Shown here in pieces: positions 10,598 to 22,337 of a stretch of 64,000 nt of DNA. Below the pieces are notes generated by a model that saw only the letters and a list, made by a program, of their open reading frames with translations, was not told the DNA's origin and searched no databases. This stretch comes from Darksidea phi (Eukaryota; Ascomycota; Dothideomycetes; Pleosporales; Lentitheciaceae), in contig JASJFT010000234.1 of the NCBI GenBank assembly GCA_030770425.1, positions 1 through 64,000 of the forward strand, written 5' to 3'. Positions within the stretch are counted from its first letter, which is position 1; every line of letters begins with the position of its first letter. The translations under genes and the position numbers were made by a program.

Positions 10598-10826
10598 GGC
10601 AGCAACCTATAATACAATCTCTATTTCATAGTAAGCTTATCTATAAAATTAAGTGACTTTTAGCAAGTAGTATCTATAAAAGGCTATCGAGATACGTAGC
10701 GCATAGAGCGACGTAGTTCTTATTAGGTTCACTACTACTAATGCAAGACACTAGTGTACAGACTTATGCTCTAGTACTATAGTTGATTAGAGTGCAACAA
10801 CGTCGGGCTGTTTCATCCCGACTCCA
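10598..10826. repeat. Diverged non-coding repeat, copy A
   Basis: Resembles 17045-17253 over about 200 bp (shared CAATCTCTAT, a TTATCTA...TAAGT block, GATACGTAG, ACGTAGxTCTTA and TCCAGC at the end) with many substitutions. Its right end overlaps the last codons of the regulator gene. Copy B lies about 120 bp after the second lactonase-like gene, so this may be a trace of the duplication that also doubled the enzymes. Confidence 0.55.
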
Positions 10827-13437
10827 GCATGTTGGCGTAGAGCTTCAAACTACTACCAATTACGTCTACAATCGCCCACGGTTGCGCACCCTTAAAGATC
10901 GTAGCCCAAACCCGCAATACCCCTGCGCTAAGATACTTTGTGTATGCTGGTGAGTCTGTTGATATGTCGGGCGGTAATGCGAATTCCGTCTCATCAAGTA
11001 GATTTTTGACAATGGCTGCGATCCTTGTTTCATCTTCTGTAACAGGAGGGTCGGGGTTGGGCACTGAGAGCGCTTCGAGCCACTTACTCATCAGATACGC
11101 GCATTCAAGGGTACATAGTGAATGCTGGATCGACCAGATGAAGGACTGCGTTTTCGCAACGAGCCTGTAGCCGATTTTAACAGGGATGCTAAGTGCGTGA
11201 GCGGAGTGAAGAACGGCTCTGGTGATTTTTGGCGATCGTTTGATGGCTGGGCCGGCGCGAAAGGCATTTGCGATCAGCACTGGATCTCGCGTCTCCAGAG
11301 CGCGTCCATTCGTATCTACGTATAATCTTATGTATGCCAAGCGTAGAAGAGCTGTTGAATTGAAAGCAACAGGGCCGTTCGGGCTCATCGGATCTAACGA
11401 AGATGCGGGATTATTTTGCCAGTTCTTCTGCCAGTTCCGCAGCGCATTTTCAATGGACACGACGTCGTCTCGGCTGAGATCTCCTGCTCCATCGAAGCGA
11501 CCTCGTGCAACTTGCCGAACGAAAAAGATGTGCTGGATCAAAGCATGTATTAGCGCGTAGTTTCCTGCGCTTGTTGTCCGCTCGGTGATATTGCGCCCTT
11601 TTTTCGAAAAAAGCCTTTGGAGCGCGTCTTGAAACTGTATCTCCGGTGCGCTTTTCTTCCTCGCGTCTCTCCAAGCAGCTTCGCTAGACGCCTTGAACTC
11701 CGAAGAGCTGCAGGGAAGTGTCAACTTCATTTCCGATGTCAAAATGAAGGGTGGAATGTTATAGACGATGCAATGAAGGTTCGAAAAGCCGTAAACGATG
11801 AATTTCGTCCGCTTGATTGTCTCGCGTCGGACCCAGTCATGCCACATGAGCTCTTCTCGTAGTACCTCGTTTTGGAGACCATCGTCTCGTATCAAGGTCG
11901 CTAGAATGCTTTGGATGGCAAGTGCTTCTCGGAGAATCTCTCTGTGCTTTGCCCAAGTACAGAGAGCCATTAGCAATAGAAGTGCTTGTGCGGTCTGCAT
12001 CAGGTCTTCGCCAATGGGAAAAGCATCAAACCCAGAAGGCAGACCGAGTGGGCCCACAGTAGAAGCAGTGCGTGCTGGACTGCGTGTGGCAGATGCAGCG
12101 TCAGCGTCATGCGACGAAGAGGGTTCGGACTCTGCGCGACGATGTACTTCAACCAGCCGGGCATCTCGCCGACGTATTCGATAGGTTGCTATTGCGCGGC
12201 TTGCATTGAATAACTCCACTCCTTTCTCCCCCTCGAAGGTATACTGCGCCCCGATTGCCACCATGGCCAGGATGAGTTCGATCGAGCAGGTGCCGATGGT
12301 CATGGTAGGGATGTGGAGAAACGGCATATGCTCATGGAAGCCATTGATGTACGCAGCAATATATCTACACAAGGCTAAGCGCGATGGGAGGAAAAAATTT
12401 GGAATCACGGCCGAAAACTCGTGGAGCTTGTCCGCTATTTCCTGTCGGTCATCTATCGAGATGTCGGCAAATGACCGCCGTGGTCTGTCGTGTTGCCGGT
12501 CGTCTGGCTGGAGCGAGGGCAACCTAGACCCGAAACGGGAGAATGAATGAGCTTCCTCGCCTTGTGCTTGACCTTGACCGAGTGCTGATGCGGTAGATGT
12601 GCCTGGCTGAGGCAGGAAGTCATGACCATAACTGAATGATTCAGGGGAGAAGAATGGCATTGGCTGTTCTGTGTTAATCAAGCTTGAGAAGTGATACGAG
12701 CTTAGCGGTCCATTGTCGAGGAAGGCAGCCAAGCTGTCGAGAGATTCTCCAGGGTTGGCACTGTGCATTTGCATGGTTGCTGAAGGACTCGCCGCCTGCT
12801 CAACCGTCTTCGCAAGACTCTGCTCTTGCATGTGTATTGGCGTTGGTATTTCATGGCGCGGAGTAGCGCCATTGGCCATGGTCCCGTGAAGCGACTGATA
12901 CTCGGCTGCCATTGAAAGAGCAGCAAGGGAGTACTCGTCGTTCTGTCCTGTATAGATTGGGCCGGCGGGTAGCGGCTGAGAAAGTTGAGGCGGTTGCATA
13001 TCCATGTTCGCCGTGACTGCGGGAGTAGACATCATGCTCGGTATCTCAGGCACGAGCCGTCCGGCGTCAAAGCTGGTACGCATGCGCTTGTGAGGTCGCG
13101 CATCCGGAGGCACATATTTGTCGACGTTTGGGTTCTTGTGAGTCAGACGCTCATGCCGGACAAGGAGGTCACTTTGGCTGTCAGCATACGATCTTGAGCG
13201 CTATTTCTCCACCATACCTGCGCGTGAATGAGTAGTTGCACTCGGTGCAGCTGAACGGCTTCTCTCCACTGTCTAGACAAGTCAGAAACGTTTCCAATGC
13301 AGAACCAGCCACTCACGAATGCGCTCGTGGCGTTGTAAGTGTTCCAACCGGGCGAAAAGGCGCGAGCAGGCGGTGCATTGAAAGCGCTTTTCCTTTTCCT
13401 TCTTCCCCGCCGACGCCTCGGCTGTGCTGGACTCCAT
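10813..13437 (-). CDS. C2H2 plus fungal-specific-domain transcription factor
   Basis: Exons 13437-13317, 13272-13218 and 13177-10813 (introns of 44 and 40 bp) give 846 aa. Two classical fingers lie at the N terminus (FQCTACSRLF...HLQRHERIH, linker SGEKPF, then CTECNYSF...LLVRHERLTH). Both splice joins fall inside the fingers and rebuild them exactly. A Gln/Pro/Ser-rich region follows. A fungal_trans domain (PF04082-like) begins about residue 245 (RLALCRYIAAYINGFHEHMPF) and runs to the C terminus. Proteins of this build are pathway-specific nuclear regulators of metabolic clusters. Its position between the alcohol dehydrogenase and the CMD/dehydrogenase genes makes it the likely cluster regulator. 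Confidence 0.9.
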
Positions 13438-13796
13438 GGGCAGCGGTTCGAAGTGGCATCGGACGCGGCTTTGGAGACACAACCAGCGGCGTCTGGACAC
13501 AACCGGTCGACATCTACCAGGGCTTGGAGACAGGGACGAGGAAAGTGTGGAGAGCGGGCTAAGTGCGGAGACGGAGAATCTCAAGTGGGGTGCAAGCCAC
13601 CAGTTTACCGCGGCTGCGGCTTGGCGGCGAGAGGTGCGTCATGGTCACAGAATGCTCTGACACAGGTCGAAAACACCACGGTGCGGTTGCGCTGGCTTTC
13701 TGTGCTATATTGATGGTGTTGACCAGTTCTACGGTTGTGTGCCGTGTTTTCATCTACGGTCGCAGCCTTCCAATCACGCCTCTCTCCTTCCCTCGC

Positions 13797-14305
13797 TTAC
13801 GCCCGGTCGCTCTTGTGTCCCATCTCGCGCGGCATCTCACCCTTCTCAGCCATGTCGTTCAGCACCTTTTCCGCCGTCTTCATGGCGTCCACGCCTGCCG
13901 GGACGCCGCAGTAGATTGTCGCGTGGATGATGGCTTCGCGGATCTCGAGCTCACTTAGGCCGTTATTCCTCGCCCCCCGGATGTGCACAGCGAGCTCCGG
14001 GGCGCGGTTGAGTGCCATGAGCATCCCGAGAGGAGAGTCAGCAGAAGGGACCATCAAGTCGCAGAGACACGGAGTAACAAACCAATGTTTATAAGACTCC
14101 GCTGCTGTCTAGAAAGCCCAGGTCGATTCCAACAAAATCCCCAGCAAAATTCCGTCACCAGCTCCTGGCCTGCCCGCGCGAACTCTGACGACCCATTGGC
14201 AAGTGCGGTATCAACATATTCTTCGCCGATTACGCTACGACGTGTCTTCAAGCCTTCTTCGAAGAGCTTCTTGTGGAGCTCATCATGCTTCGGATCAGAT
14301 GACAT
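13797..14305 (-). CDS. Carboxymuconolactone decarboxylase-like protein 1 (odd splice site)
   Basis: Exon 1 is 14305-14083. The best exon 2 is 14026-13797, giving 150 aa. Exon 1 carries WNRPGLSRQQRSLINI and exon 2 carries MLMALNRAPELAVHIRGA, NNGLSELEIREAIIH and YCGVPAGVDA, the usual CMD/AhpD-like order. The implied 56-bp intron has a GT donor and a CTGAC branch site but ends in CG, not AG. No AG dinucleotide exists on the coding strand between 14096 and 13997. The acceptor is therefore lost, non-canonical or misread, and the gene may be non-functional. The family includes gamma-carboxymuconolactone decarboxylases and related peroxidase-like or decarboxylase proteins. The next gene, a dehydrogenase, ends about 200 bp upstream on the same strand. 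Confidence 0.75.
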
Positions 14306-14507
14306 GGCGCTGCTGATTGGTGGAGAATTCGGAGCCGTTCGAAGGCTTGGGGATGGAAAACACTCAAGCTCGCTATAGGGATGGAAGATGTGCGAAGGGA
14401 TTTGAAATCACCACAATATGAGAAAGAACACGGCAGCTGTTCTCGCAGACATCTATCCACTTCCCCTCCTTGTGGGCCCATTGCCCCTCATTCTTCTCCA
14501 ACACGGT

Positions 14508-15527
14508 TCACGTAATCATCTTAGCCTGCCAATCCTCATCGCCGCCCAAATATCGAAAAACCACACGCGAATCTAGGTCACGACAGCGCGGGTCTTTACT
14601 CGCAGCATCGTACGTCGCTAGTCCTGCTTCGCCCAAAACGTTGCACGAACCCACCCGCTTTGCCATGTCGAGCGCCAGGCCAAAGTCCTTCCGCATCAAC
14701 TGCACTTTGAAGCCCTGCTTGTACCCTCCTGTCGACGGAGCCTCAGGATATACATGTGGTACGGGGCAAAAGCGGTCGGCAATGGTGTTTTGAGCGGTCC
14801 CAGCGGCATAGACCTTCGCGAGTGTTCGTGGATCCAGCCCAGAGCGCATGCCCATATCAAACGCCTCAGAGCATGCGATTGCAATCACACCCGAGAGATA
14901 GTTGTTCGACAGCTTCGCTGCGAGTCCGAGTGACGGGCCACCGCATGGGATAATATGATTCCCCATCAAACCCGCAAGACGCGCGAGGCGCTCCACATTC
15001 GGGTCCGTCTCTGCACATCCCAGGAAGAATGCTATTGTGCCCTTGATCGCACCGACTACGCCGCCGCTCACCGGTGAGTCGTAGAAGGATGCCGAGGGAA
15101 AATTCGTTGCGATATGATCCCTGACCGCCAGGCTCGTCGCTGTGTCTATCGTGGAGCAATCGACGAGCAGTTTGTTCGATATATCCGTGCTGCAGACGCC
15201 GTTTTCGGGGTCGAGGTAGACCGAGCGGACGTGCAATCCTTCTGGAACCATTGTAACTATCGTTTCCTACACCAGTATTAGCTGTGTCGCTCCTGTCTAT
15301 AGTGATGGCTTTGCTACCACTTGTTGAGCCACGTCTCTCGCGCTTGAGCCTTTGAACACTCTGCCGGGAAACTCCGCACACACCTCGTCCATTACCTTCT
15401 CTACAACATCGAATACGTATATCCGCGACTCCGCTGGTAATTTATTTGCTAGGTGTACCAACATCGGCTTGCCCATCGCTCCTAGGCCGATAAAGCCCAA
15501 TGTTTTGAACTCAAACGCTTCATTCAT
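14508..15527 (-). CDS. 3-hydroxyisobutyrate dehydrogenase-like protein 1
   Basis: Exons 15527-15318 and 15266-14508 (51-bp intron) give 322 aa. The Rossmann motif GFIGLGAMGKPM lies about residue 12. The substrate-binding motif DSPVSGGVVGA lies near 130 (the family usually has DAPVSGG). KLSNNYLSG near 180 contains the catalytic Lys. These enzymes oxidise beta-hydroxyacids with NAD(P). No clear mitochondrial presequence follows the chosen ATG. The gene is divergent from the second lactonase-like gene (353 bp apart) and has a paralogue at 18499-19546. Confidence 0.9.
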
Positions 15528-15879
15528 CTTGCTATCGTCAAGGAATCGTTTGCGCTTGCGAAAGTCGCCTAAGGTCAAATGGATGCGCAATCGCAACGCA
15601 ATCTAATGCTTCGATCACAGCCCGTTGGGGTCAGCCAATCCGAGTTGCCAGGAGTCCACGCATTTTTGCCCCACGCCAGTGGTCATCCGGCATGGTGGGG
15701 TAGTTTCCCCTCAGACTCTGACAAGCGCGCACAACTTGGTAGGGATTTTCCTGTTGGCTTCGACCGAGCAGGGATCGGGGCTCAACTGAGGGCCATCTAA
15801 TTGCTATGTGAGCAGCTCGCCTCGAGGATGCATATCTACTGTTTCTTGCGCCGTTGTTTGTATTCCCCCTATCAAAACG

Positions 15880-16922
15880 ATGTCCTCGAACGTGTTTGCC
15901 CACCACAGAGGACCGCCGTCTCCACCACCCAAAACAGCTACAGTCTCAATCCATGCTCTCTCATGCGGACACTTCACACTTCCTGAATATCAGTTTGTTC
16001 ACCCAGTATCTCCTAGTGCGCGGAAGTATGTCCCTTCACTTGGATTCTTGATCCAACACCGAAATGCCCAAACAGGCAAGACGACACGGATAGTCTTCGA
16101 CCTAGGACTGAGGAGAGACATCAAACGATATGCGCCACCAATACAGAAGCATATAGAGACGCGGCAGCCCATGACTACACTCCCTGATGCGGTGGAGAGC
16201 TTAGCAAGGGGGGGCTTGACGCCGGACGATATTGATTACGTTCTATATTCGCACGTACGTCTGAGACTTCCCATTGTACATTTACCACGCCTGAGCAGCG
16301 CTGATTGAGTCCTGTAAAGCTGCACTGGGATCACGTGGGCGAGCCGAGTGACTTTCCCACTTCCATCTTTTTGGTCGGCAATGGAGCTCTGGCCCTTTTG
16401 AACGGCACATCGTCTGCTCTTCGCGGCGGTCATTCTTTCTTCGAACACGATCTTCTCCCAGAAGGACGGACGATCGAGCTGTCATACCCTTCAAACACCC
16501 AACCATTAACTCCAAGCACGGCTAAAGACCTCGATCTAAATCAGCCATGGAAACCATACAAACATCTTCTACACACCCTAGATATCTTCAACGATGGTTC
16601 CGTGCTTATTGTGGACGCCCCAGGCCATTTGCCGGGACATGTCAATATTCTCGCGCAAGTCTCAGAGACACACTGGGTTTATCTTGGCGGCGATGCGTGT
16701 CATGACAGACGACTGTTGACTGGCGAGAAAGAGATTGGGGAGTGGAATGATGTGAATGGACATGTTTGCTGTATCCACGCAGATAGGAAGGAGGCCGAGG
16801 AGACGATAAGACGGATCAAACAGTTAGAAAGTGAAGGAGTGGAAATCATCTTTGCCCACGATGTGGAATGGGAGAACGCTTCCGTGAACCGGCCGCGGTT
16901 TTTCGGCGCTCGCAACCAATGA
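15880..16922 (+). CDS. Metallo-beta-lactamase-fold hydrolase 2 (lactonase-like)
   Basis: Exons 15880-16254 and 16320-16922 (65-bp intron, GTACGT to AAAG) give 325 aa. The splice falls inside the metal motif and restores SHLHWDHVG. Other ligands are VDAPGHLPGH and GGDACHD, and FAHDVEW lies near the end. It looks roughly half identical to the gene at 7954-8940, which has no intron at this site. Same predicted role: zinc-dependent opening of a lactone or related ring in the cytosol. The in-frame ATG at 15880 is chosen because it lies just before the conserved body. Confidence 0.88.
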
Positions 16923-17044
16923 GCTATCGGAAACTCCGTCAGATGCGATTTCTCAACGGCATCTCTCTCGCAGCACTGCTCGGAAGAATGTTAGCTCTAT
17001 AGCTAGCGGACTACGCTGAAGACCGTACAGTCTTGGTTCAGAAA

Positions 17045-17253
17045 CCTATACGGCAATCTCTATCTCTAATAAAATTATCTACTAAATAAGTCACCTTTAG
17101 GTAGCATTGCCTGTTAACGGCTCCCAGGATACGTAGTACACAGACAACTACGTAGCTCTTAACATGTAGAAGACTATGTACACATCTTGTGCTTTAGTGC
17201 TGTAGGTTCGCGGGTCGTCAACCCACTCGTTGTCCCTGAATCCAGCAAACCTA
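17045..17253. repeat. Diverged non-coding repeat, copy B
   Basis: Partner of 10598-10826 in the same orientation. Its right end (TGAATCCAGC) matches the part of copy A that overlaps the end of the regulator gene, so it may be the remnant of a duplicated regulator 3' end. No coding sequence remains. Confidence 0.5.
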
Positions 17254-17510
17254 GGACCCACATTTTACACAATCATGTGACGCGCGTTGGAGAATGTGGG
17301 GCGCATATCACCCACAAATCAACGTAATCATCCTTCCGTCTCCAACGCGCGTTAGCCGAGCCCCTCACAGCACAGCGACAACCGGGAAAATCAATCAGTG
17401 CAACATTATCCACGCCGCAGCCCTCAACACGGACCCCTCCTCCCATTCCCTTACGCTAGTCCCGTTCTAGACAGCTTCTCCATCCTTTGCGTGTGGTTGA
17501 GTCGCTCGCA

Positions 17511-18420
17511 ATGCCCCCATCCTCGCAACACCAGTTCCGACCACCTGCTTACTCGATACTTTCGTCTCCACCGGATATGACTCTTACGCCGGCACAGCAA
17601 TCGCTGAAAGAGCGGTTCGACGCTACGCTTGGTCCGGATGCTTTTGACGAATCATGGTCGCGGTTGCTCATACACAGTCCGGAGATGTTCGCGGCGAGTC
17701 TACGCATGACATCCGTTCCAAAGCGCAAAGCATACCTCAGCCCAAAGATACAATCCCTTGTCAGTCTAGCTGTTGCATCAGCAAGTACACACCTCCACGT
17801 TCCAAACGTTCATCGCTATACGAAGCAAGCCTTGGTTGCGGGAGCGAGCAAGCAAGAAATCGTCGAGGTATTATGTTTGACTAGTACGTTGGGCATTCAT
17901 GCATGTAATGTCGGGGTTCCTATTCTCGTCGAAGTACTACGAGAGGAGGGGAAAGAGATGCCAAAGGGGATGGATGGCATGAGTAAAGAGCAATGGGAGC
18001 TGAAAGAAGATTTTGAGAGAAAGAGAGGTTATTGGCATGCTTTTTGGGAAGATTTTCTTCGACTCTCGCCGGAGTTTTTTGGTGCTTATGTGGAGTTCTC
18101 GAGTGTGCCTTGGACGAATGAGGGTGGGAATGGCGTGCTCGAACCGAAGGTAAGCCGGTGCACAGCCCTCCTTCGTCAACCTACCAACGAAGAGTGCTCG
18201 GCTTACAAGTGGGCAGGTCAAGGAGTTAATCTACTGCGCTTTCGATTGTGCAGCCACACATCTTTACAAACCGGGTCTGAAGTTGCACATGAAGAACGTA
18301 CTCAAATATGGCGGTACAGCCGAAGAGATAATGGAAGTGCTAGAGCTGGCGACACTGTTGAGCACCAGCACGTTAGATGTCGGTCTACCCATTCTCGAGA
18401 AAGAACTAGCTTCTCAATAA
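17511..18420 (+). CDS. Carboxymuconolactone decarboxylase-like protein 2 (double domain)
   Basis: Exons 17511-18149 and 18217-18420 (67-bp intron) give 280 aa; an ATG at 17577 would trim 22 residues. The protein has two CMD/AhpD-like halves: PKIQSLVSLAVASASTHLH...HRYTKQALVAGASKQEI...NVGVPIL, then EPKVKELIYCAFDCAATHLY...HMKNVLKYGGTAEEI...DVGLPIL. The second half exists only after splicing. It is longer than the family's usual 130-190 aa because the domain is doubled. It probably has a role in aromatic or lactone ring catabolism or in redox detoxification. It lies 3' to the second lactonase-like gene on the same strand and converges on a dehydrogenase 79 bp away. Confidence 0.88.
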
Positions 18421-18498
18421 TCACGGAGCCATTCACAAAATCAGAACCTCATAAGGTATCATCAAGTGGCCATGGCTCATGGCCATATCTTGTCATGA

Positions 18499-19546
18499 CT
18501 ACTTCCTCTCACTCTCATTCAACCACTTATAAACAACCCTAGCATCTTTCCCTTTGTACCTCTCATCTTCTTGCGCCTCCGCAAATGCCTCTAGAGTCGG
18601 CTTATCCAATATCGTCCGTGCACCCACCATTTCCGCAAGCTCACTACCCATCTTGAGTACCTTTGAGCAGAGTTCGATCCGGAACCCGCCTTCGTAGTCT
18701 CGAGAGCTAGGAACGTTCGCTTGGATGCCTGGAACTGGGTTCGACTTTGACGTAACCCAACACTGCCCTCCGCTTACATTGATGACATCGGTGAGCAAGG
18801 AAAGGTCGAGATTCATCTTCGCCCCAATATTGAGCGCTTCCGAGGCCGCGAGCGATGTGATGGCGGATAGGTAGTTGTTGATTACTTTGAAGGCTGTGCC
18901 GGCACCTACATCGCCACACAAAAACACTGCGTCTTCCTTCCCCATGTGCGCTAGATAGCTTTTGACAGTTGGGAATACATCCTTGTTGGTTGTGCCCACC
19001 ATGAACGTCAATGTGCCATCTTGCGCGCCCATAGGTCCACCTGAAACAGGCGCATCCACGAAGGTTAGATTCGCGCTGGCTTTGGATGCTTTTGTCGCTT
19101 TCGCAACTTCTAGAATTGTAGCCGTCTCGATGGTCCCGCACTCCATGATGATCTTACCCTTCCCTACTTTCTCCTCCCCGCCACCTTGCAGCATCCTTTC
19201 AGCACCCGCTAATATCCCTGTCTCGTTGTCCAAATAGACGGCTTTTACAGCAGCAGACCCTGGCAGCATTGTGATGACCACGTCTGCTTTTTGGACTGCT
19301 TCGAAGCCGTTTTGGATTATTTCGACGGGGCCTTGATCGGCGGTTTCGGATTGGAAGCGCGTGAGGGCGTCGGGGACGATGTCACATATCAGGAGAGTGT
19401 GGGACTTGTCGAGGCCTTTGCGCAGGTTGAGAGCCATGGGGTATCCCATTACACCGAGGCCTATTTATTGGTTAGAAGCACGGTTGTTTCAGACGAAGCA
19501 GCCAGAGCGCACCGATAAAGGCTACTGTTTTATCTGGAGATGCCAT
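18499..19546 (-). CDS. 3-hydroxyisobutyrate dehydrogenase-like protein 2
   Basis: Exons 19546-19513 and 19460-18499 (52-bp intron) give 331 aa. Splicing creates the N-terminal nucleotide-binding motif FIGLGVMGYPMA. DAPVSGGPMGA lies near residue 150 and FKVINNYLSA, with the catalytic Lys, near 200. Cytosolic beta-hydroxyacid dehydrogenase by family; it could act on the acid released by lactone opening. It is divergent from the permease (about 520 bp between the ATGs), and that intergenic stretch repeats the TATACCCCG string seen in the other divergent promoter of the cluster. Confidence 0.92.
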
Positions 19547-20067
19547 TGTCCCGAATCAACAGTAAATGAGATACTCAAGGTAATATGAGAAGGTGAGGCG
19601 ACGAGGGTCCAGCAACGGTAGTCGGAAGTCGTCCTAAGCGTCCGAGACGACCTGACAAGCCAGAAATTGCAATATCAATTCGCAAACGCTTTGAGAAAGT
19701 AACTTGCTAGCTAAAACTTTTCGTGTTTACGCGCGTTACATTCCGTCGTCATCTGTGCACCTATACCCCGAACCCGACCCCTCATTTCGCACGCCCCGCT
19801 TGTCCCCACAATCCCATCATCCCGTCTCGTATCGAGCGTAGCGCGGAATCCTCACTTCGCTTGCACGGCATGGATGATCGTGGCCGAGATGCTACCCTGG
19901 CCCGGAGCTGACCCCGCATCTTACTCACATGGAGAAAACGGTGAGCATGGCTTACGATGGTAAGATATCATGGCGGTGAGCTCGTGGTATATCGTGTAGC
20001 TCGCGACAGCGTTCGCCATCAACAGTCATCGCAGCTCTCTATCATCTGTGTTAGAAGGGACGCAGCA

Positions 20068-21869
20068 ATGGCATATATCGACAATGGAGACGCGCTGTCC
20101 GTCGCGGGCGAGAAAGAACAGCCCGTCACCCGCGAAGACCCGCAGCACGACGAAACGCCCGATTCTATTGAAGCGAAAAAGAGAGAGTCTGCGCTCGTCA
20201 GAAAATTAGATCGCTTTATTGCGCCTGTCATGATGATGCTTATGCTGATAAGTTACTTGGACAGAGGAAACATCGGCTTTGCCGCGACACAAGGGATGAC
20301 AGAGGACATTGGGCTGAAGGGGAGTCAGTTGAATGTGGGATTCCGTTGGAAAGCGCGTATTGATTGAAAGTTTGCTGATGATTACTAGACTGCTGTTTCT
20401 GTCTTCTATATCTTCTATATCCTTGCTGAAGTAAGTGGATTTGTTTGCCGTGCATAGCAATTTGTTGACGCTTCATAGTTCCCGACATCCATCCTGGTGA
20501 AGCGCCTCCAATTCAATCGCGTTATCCCCGCTATCACTTTTTGCTGGGGAGTTGTGTGTTTATGCACCGGCTTTGTGCAGAACTTCGGCGGACTAGTCTC
20601 GACGCGCATCTTTCTCGGCTTCTTTGAGGGCTGCTTATTTCCTTCTATGACACTATTCCTGTGCAACTGGTATATGAGGGAAGAGCTTGGGGTCAGAGTC
20701 GCGTACCTTTTCATTGCCTCGGCGCTGAGCGGTGCGTTTGGCGGACTGATCGCGCTGGGCGTCTTGTACATGGACGGTGTGAGGGGGTGGGCTGGATGGC
20801 GATGGTACGTCTTCAATTTCCGAGAGGCCCATTCGCCTTCCTGTCGCTGATTAAAAGTTGTAGGCTTTACGTAATTGAAGGTATCATCACTATCGTATGG
20901 GCCATCATGTGCATCTTTTTGGTGCCCAAAGATTACGACACCGCCTACTTCCTCACCGAGGACGAGAAGAAGATTATGCGCCAGCGCGCTGAGCGCATGA
21001 AAGCATACTCGGGTGGAAGCGGACGCCATGGCAAAGTGGATATTAAAGAAGCCGCTAAAGACGTTAAGAGTTGGCTTCATGGTACGTAATTTGACGGCTT
21101 TAAATTTGTCGCAATCGCGTCTATGACATTGGGTAATGACACCTCTCTGAATGAGTTTTGCTAACTTTGTGCCCCCTCCTTTAGGCTGTATCCAGATAGC
21201 AGTCGTCACGATTTTGTACGGCTTCGGTACATTCCTGCCCATCATCATTAAGTATGGCTTCAAGTACTCGACGCAGCAGGTATATCACACTTGCCATGAA
21301 CAATTCCAAGAGGAGTCACTAATAATAATGGATAGGCCCAATACCTCGTGGTTCCAGTCAACCTCTGGGGCGCCCTTGTCTACGCCATTGGCGCTTACCT
21401 TTCCGACCGCTATCAAACTCGCTTCCTCCCCCTTATCCTCATCGCTCCCATCGGCATAGCCGGCTATGCCATTCTACTTGCGCCCGTTCGCCCCGCCGTC
21501 AGCTATTTTGCTACTTACCTCATTGCGACCGCCTGCTTCCTTTGTACTGGCAGCAATATCACCTGGCTCTCAGTGAACTGCGCCCCTGATGGCAAACGCG
21601 CCGCCTCGCTCGGTATTCTTCTCACTCTCACTAACATCGGAGGCGTAGTATCAGGACAGATCTACCAGAGTAACGCGGCCCCGAAGTATAGGCTAGGACA
21701 TGCATGGAGTCTGGGCTGCTTGGTCTTTGCGTGGTGTGGCTGGTGGGTCGTTAGGGCGATCTACGCGAGAAGGGAGAAGGAAAAAGACTACGAGCTGGCA
21801 CAAGGATATACCATGCCTACGGGACAGATGTATACGGATCGAGAACCGGACTTTAGGTACCAAACTTGA
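20068..21869 (+). CDS. MFS permease, anion:cation symporter (Dal5-like) family
   Basis: Six exons: 20068-20334, 20389-20430, 20479-20804, 20864-21081, 21185-21279 and 21336-21869, giving 493 aa. The N terminus is hydrophilic and acidic, then MLMLISYLDRGNIGFA, the typical first-helix motif of allantoate/nicotinate-type permeases. FPTSILVKR, GFFEGCLFP and ERMKAY follow, with about 12 membrane helices and LGILLTLTNIGG in the C-terminal half. The family imports small organic anions by proton symport across the plasma membrane. As the outer gene of the cluster it is a good candidate for substrate uptake. Confidence 0.9.
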
Positions 21870-22337
21870 GAGTTGGGAGTAGGAGGGAGCGTTTGTGTAG
21901 CATAGTAGGATGAAGAAATCTAGTATAATTTATGCAATATTGAAAACAGACCTGTAAACTATTGTCCCTTACTATGTCAGAGGTCGTCGGTATCCGTTTG
22001 CATGACCCTACTGGAAGCTGTGAAGTCAGGATGTGTGATTGGTGGGTTGCTAGTAGAATGACGTGTTTGTCGTAATCGCCCTAGCTTCGATAGTTTCGAC
22101 AATTTTCCTACGATAGGGAAGCCATGTCTGCTTCCAGACTTCCACCACTATTTTACTCAAGTTGTCGACACGCCAGGCGCTGTGGATGAAGATAGTGACA
22201 ACGAGAAAGACACGGTACGACAACTCCATTCCCTTAAACGACTACCACAACTCTAGTGTGACGCCAGCAATCACGATGGAAAGAGACGACGGAGATCCGC
22301 CTACTACGTTTAATACCGACAACTCCGAGTGAAAGAG
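21870..22337. other. 3' flank of the permease gene, no gene supported
   Basis: No intact gene. The right part (22160-22337) may belong to the transporter relic that follows: it reads as an acidic N-terminal stretch with stops. Confidence 0.4.
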
